The notes beneath the pieces are model-generated. The model did not search any database and was not told the DNA's origin. It saw only the letters and a list, made by a program, of their open reading frames with translations. From Undaria pinnatifida (lineage: Eukaryota; Sar; Phaeophyceae; Laminariales; Alariaceae), in contig JABAKD010000012.1 in NCBI GenBank assembly GCA_012845835.1, forward strand, positions 12,710,195 through 12,774,194: a stretch of DNA of 64,000 bases, in the 5' to 3' direction. Below are positions 62,229 to 64,000 of the stretch, one piece after another. The first letter of the stretch is position 1. The number at the start of each line of letters is the position of its first letter. The translations under genes were made by a program, and so were the position numbers.

Positions 62229-62364
62229 GGGGGGAGAAAGAGGAGGAATAAGACGAAAAGGAGTAGAAGGAGGAATAGGGAGGTCCGAAAGTTGTCACGC
62301 ATTGTCCAAAACTCTCCGGAGGAGCAAAAACAACAGACTTCCGGCGACGCGAGGTAGAAGACCG

Positions 62365-62490
62365 ATGACCGGGGCAAGGGTTTTGCTGCCAGGCGAGGGC
62401 GCCCGGGACTACTCGGCGCTGCTAAAGGGCGCTGAAGGGTTGAGGGGAAGGGAGCTGGAATCGAGGGCCGCTACGGCGGAAGCAGAGGTC
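62365..62490 (+). CDS. First exon of a possible downstream coiled-coil gene (or late CFAP57 exon)
   Basis: From ATG 62365: MTGARVLLPGEGARDYSALL, KGAEGLRGRELESRAATAEA, E, ending in phase 0 at GAG|GTCTGT. The exon at 63869 continues in phase 0 with the same helical, Ala/Glu-rich character. I see no acceptor in the right phase just upstream, which favours a first exon. I do not recognise the protein. CFAP57 should be nearly complete by exon 20, so a separate gene is the simpler reading. Confidence 0.5.
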
Positions 62491-62868
62491 TGTGCGTTTT
62501 GTTGTGTGTGTGGGGGCTGCTGCGGGTATCTGTGTTTCAGGCAGCTGTTGTTATTGATGACGTTGGTTGAGACGTGGTGGTGGTTGAGGTCCTGTTGTTG
62601 TTTCATTGTCATTAATAGTTCTTGTTCTTGTAACACTTCTTGTTCTCGTTCTTGTCCGTGTTCTTGTTATTACCATGTGCTCGACAAATGAGCACGGAAA
62701 CCCCGCACGATCCCCCCCAACTTGTCCACGCCTCCCGATCCCACAACAACACCCCCGTTATTTTCATCGCAAAATCTCAGGCGAAGCCTGCTTGTATTCG
62801 ACAAACAATTTCTCCCTCCGCAACCCCCCCCCCCCGCCGCCCTCACGAAAATCGTTGCCGCGCATGGC

Positions 62869-62892
62869 AGGCGAGCTTTCCAAACTTTAGAT
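62869..62892 (+). pseudogene. Echo of the 63869 exon, trace
   Basis: GCAGGCGAGCTTTCCAAACT echoes GCACAGGCGACTTTGCTAGC at 63865. Short, so only suggestive on its own. Confidence 0.4.
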
Positions 62893-62956
62893 AACCCTGG
62901 TATCCCGTTACCGACGACCCCCTCCTAGCAACCTCGTTATTGTGCATGACAGGAGA

Positions 62957-63560
62957 CGACAGCTACGATATAGAGGTCGTAGCACGTTTAGGCCAGAAAA
63001 AAAAAAGTGTTTTGTGTTCTGGATGACGGGGCCGGTCTTAACCCAACATCGTCGAAAAAAAAAGTTTGATGCACGCTTCGGTACACGTTCACCCATATCT
63101 CTGACGCTCCTCAGTCGAACAAATATGCATTCCGACGGAATTGGGTTAACGCCTTTACAGCTGGAAACCCTTTTTGGGAACAAGTTACTTGAACTCAAGA
63201 TAGGGAGAGATTTTGGCCTTCACTGCTGGAAGCCCTTTTTGGGGACAAAGTAACTTGAAGTTAGTATAGGGAGGGATTTTGGTCTTCACTACTAGAAACC
63301 CTTTATGGCGACAAAGTTACGTAAAGTTAGTATAGGAAGGGATTGTGGCCTTCACTACTAGAAACCTGTTTTGGGGACAAAGTAACTAGATGTCAGTATT
63401 CGGAGGGATTTCGGCCTTCACTGCTGGAAACCCTTTTTGGGGACACATTTACTTGAACTCAGTACAGGGAGACATTTAGGGGCTCTGAAGGGGGGGTTAA
63501 GGAGCCCCGCCATTCAGAAAGCGAAAAAGCCCTAGCAAAATGCAACCCCCGATCGTGGCA
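62957..63560. mobile_element. Rearranged MITE F1 copy with 67-bp internal array
   Basis: Left end AGCTACGATATAGAGG, right end GATCGTGGCACGAGTC. The interior contains five tandem units of 66-67 bp (see next entry), making the copy about twice the usual length. Confidence 0.6.
63140..63478 (+). repeat. Five tandem 66-67-bp units
   Basis: TTTTTGGGGACAAAGTAACTT, then a GTTAGTATAGGGAGGGATTT block, then GGCCTTCACTGCTGGAAACC, with unit starts near 63162, 63228, 63293, 63360 and 63426. The same block occurs singly at 15085-15145, 47400-47470 and 60350-60415. Confidence 0.9.
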
Positions 63561-63781
63561 CGAGTCGTTCATGTTTTGCAAAGAAACAGGGGCTTCGTCG
63601 CATGCCTAAGCCTTGGGAGGCATTTGTTCACTGGGGGGGGGGTGCATACGAAGTGAGTTTCGTTTATTTTGTCTCAAAACTCGGTTTTTGGGGTGGGAGT
63701 TGTACACTCCTCAAAAACAAGGAGCCTCGAGGAAGAGAAAAGAAAAAAAAGTGGTGCACTTGTTCCACAGTAACACGCGTC

Positions 63782-63810
63782 AGGCGAGTTTTCCAGCTTT
63801 CGAAAAGCCT
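63782..63810 (+). pseudogene. Echo of the 63869 exon
   Basis: AGGCGAGTTTTCCAGCTTTC followed by GAAAA repeats AGGCGACTTTGCTAGCTTTC plus GAAAA at the start of the exon, 85 bp upstream, including its AG acceptor. Confidence 0.8.
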
Positions 63811-63868
63811 ATTCCTCCCCCGCCCCCCCCGCCCCCCCTCCAACAACCCCATGTTTTCACATGCACAG

Positions 63869-64000
63869 GCGACTTTGCTAGCTTTCGAAAACCGTCGGAT
63901 CAAGGCTGAGGGACAGCGAGCGGTAAAGGCGGTGGAAGCCGAAGCCGTGAAAACTGTTGGCGCTCTCAGCGCGGAACTGCACAAACTCCGGACTAACAAC
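63869..64000 (+). CDS. Coiled-coil exon continuing beyond the window
   Basis: Acceptor ATGCACAG, phase 0: ATLLAFENRRIKAEGQRA, VKAVEAEAVKTVGALSAEL, HKLRTNN, open to the window edge. Heptad-like, Ala/Glu/Lys-rich. Joins in phase with the exon at 62365-62490. Confidence 0.65.

Overview
This is a eukaryotic nuclear window. Genes are split into many short exons by long introns, the introns carry dispersed inverted-repeat elements, LINE fragments and large microsatellites, and one nuclear-type tRNA gene is present. A flagellar gene with this intron and repeat load fits a brown alga or another flagellate-forming stramenopile. That placement is inference.

Nearly everything from 9.2 kb to 59.4 kb is one plus-strand gene that I recognise as CFAP57 (WDR65/FAP57), a ciliary axoneme protein. 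I reconstruct 20 exons. Exons 1-7 (9174-22264) encode the N-terminal WD40 propellers, swollen by polyQ/H and polyG inserts. Exons 8-20 (27664-59413) encode the C-terminal coiled coil. Splice phases close perfectly within each block, including two phase-2 junctions and two probable GC-AG introns. The short linker between the blocks is not resolved; one candidate exon lies at 24599-24677.

Upstream and divergent, at 7733-8071 on the minus strand, is the first exon of a predicted signal-anchored glycosyltransferase-like protein. About 1.1 kb separates the two start codons. The first 7 kb otherwise holds a decayed LINE tail, dispersed repeats and one unrecognised ORF (5351-5695). At the right edge, 62365-62490 and 63869-64000 are coiled-coil exons, either of a new downstream gene or of an extended CFAP57 C-terminus.

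The introns hold several repeat classes. The first is a MITE family of about 290 bp with termini beginning GACGCGTGCTACGATAG and 4-bp target duplications. There are also long-palindrome elements, a repeat with a tRNA-like box B and terminal direct repeats, a 5'-truncated LINE with a lost catalytic Asp, satellites of 51-230 bp, and an intact tRNA-His(GUG). The most unusual signal is that many introns contain decayed partial copies of the neighbouring CFAP57 exon, often with its splice site. I call these exon echoes.
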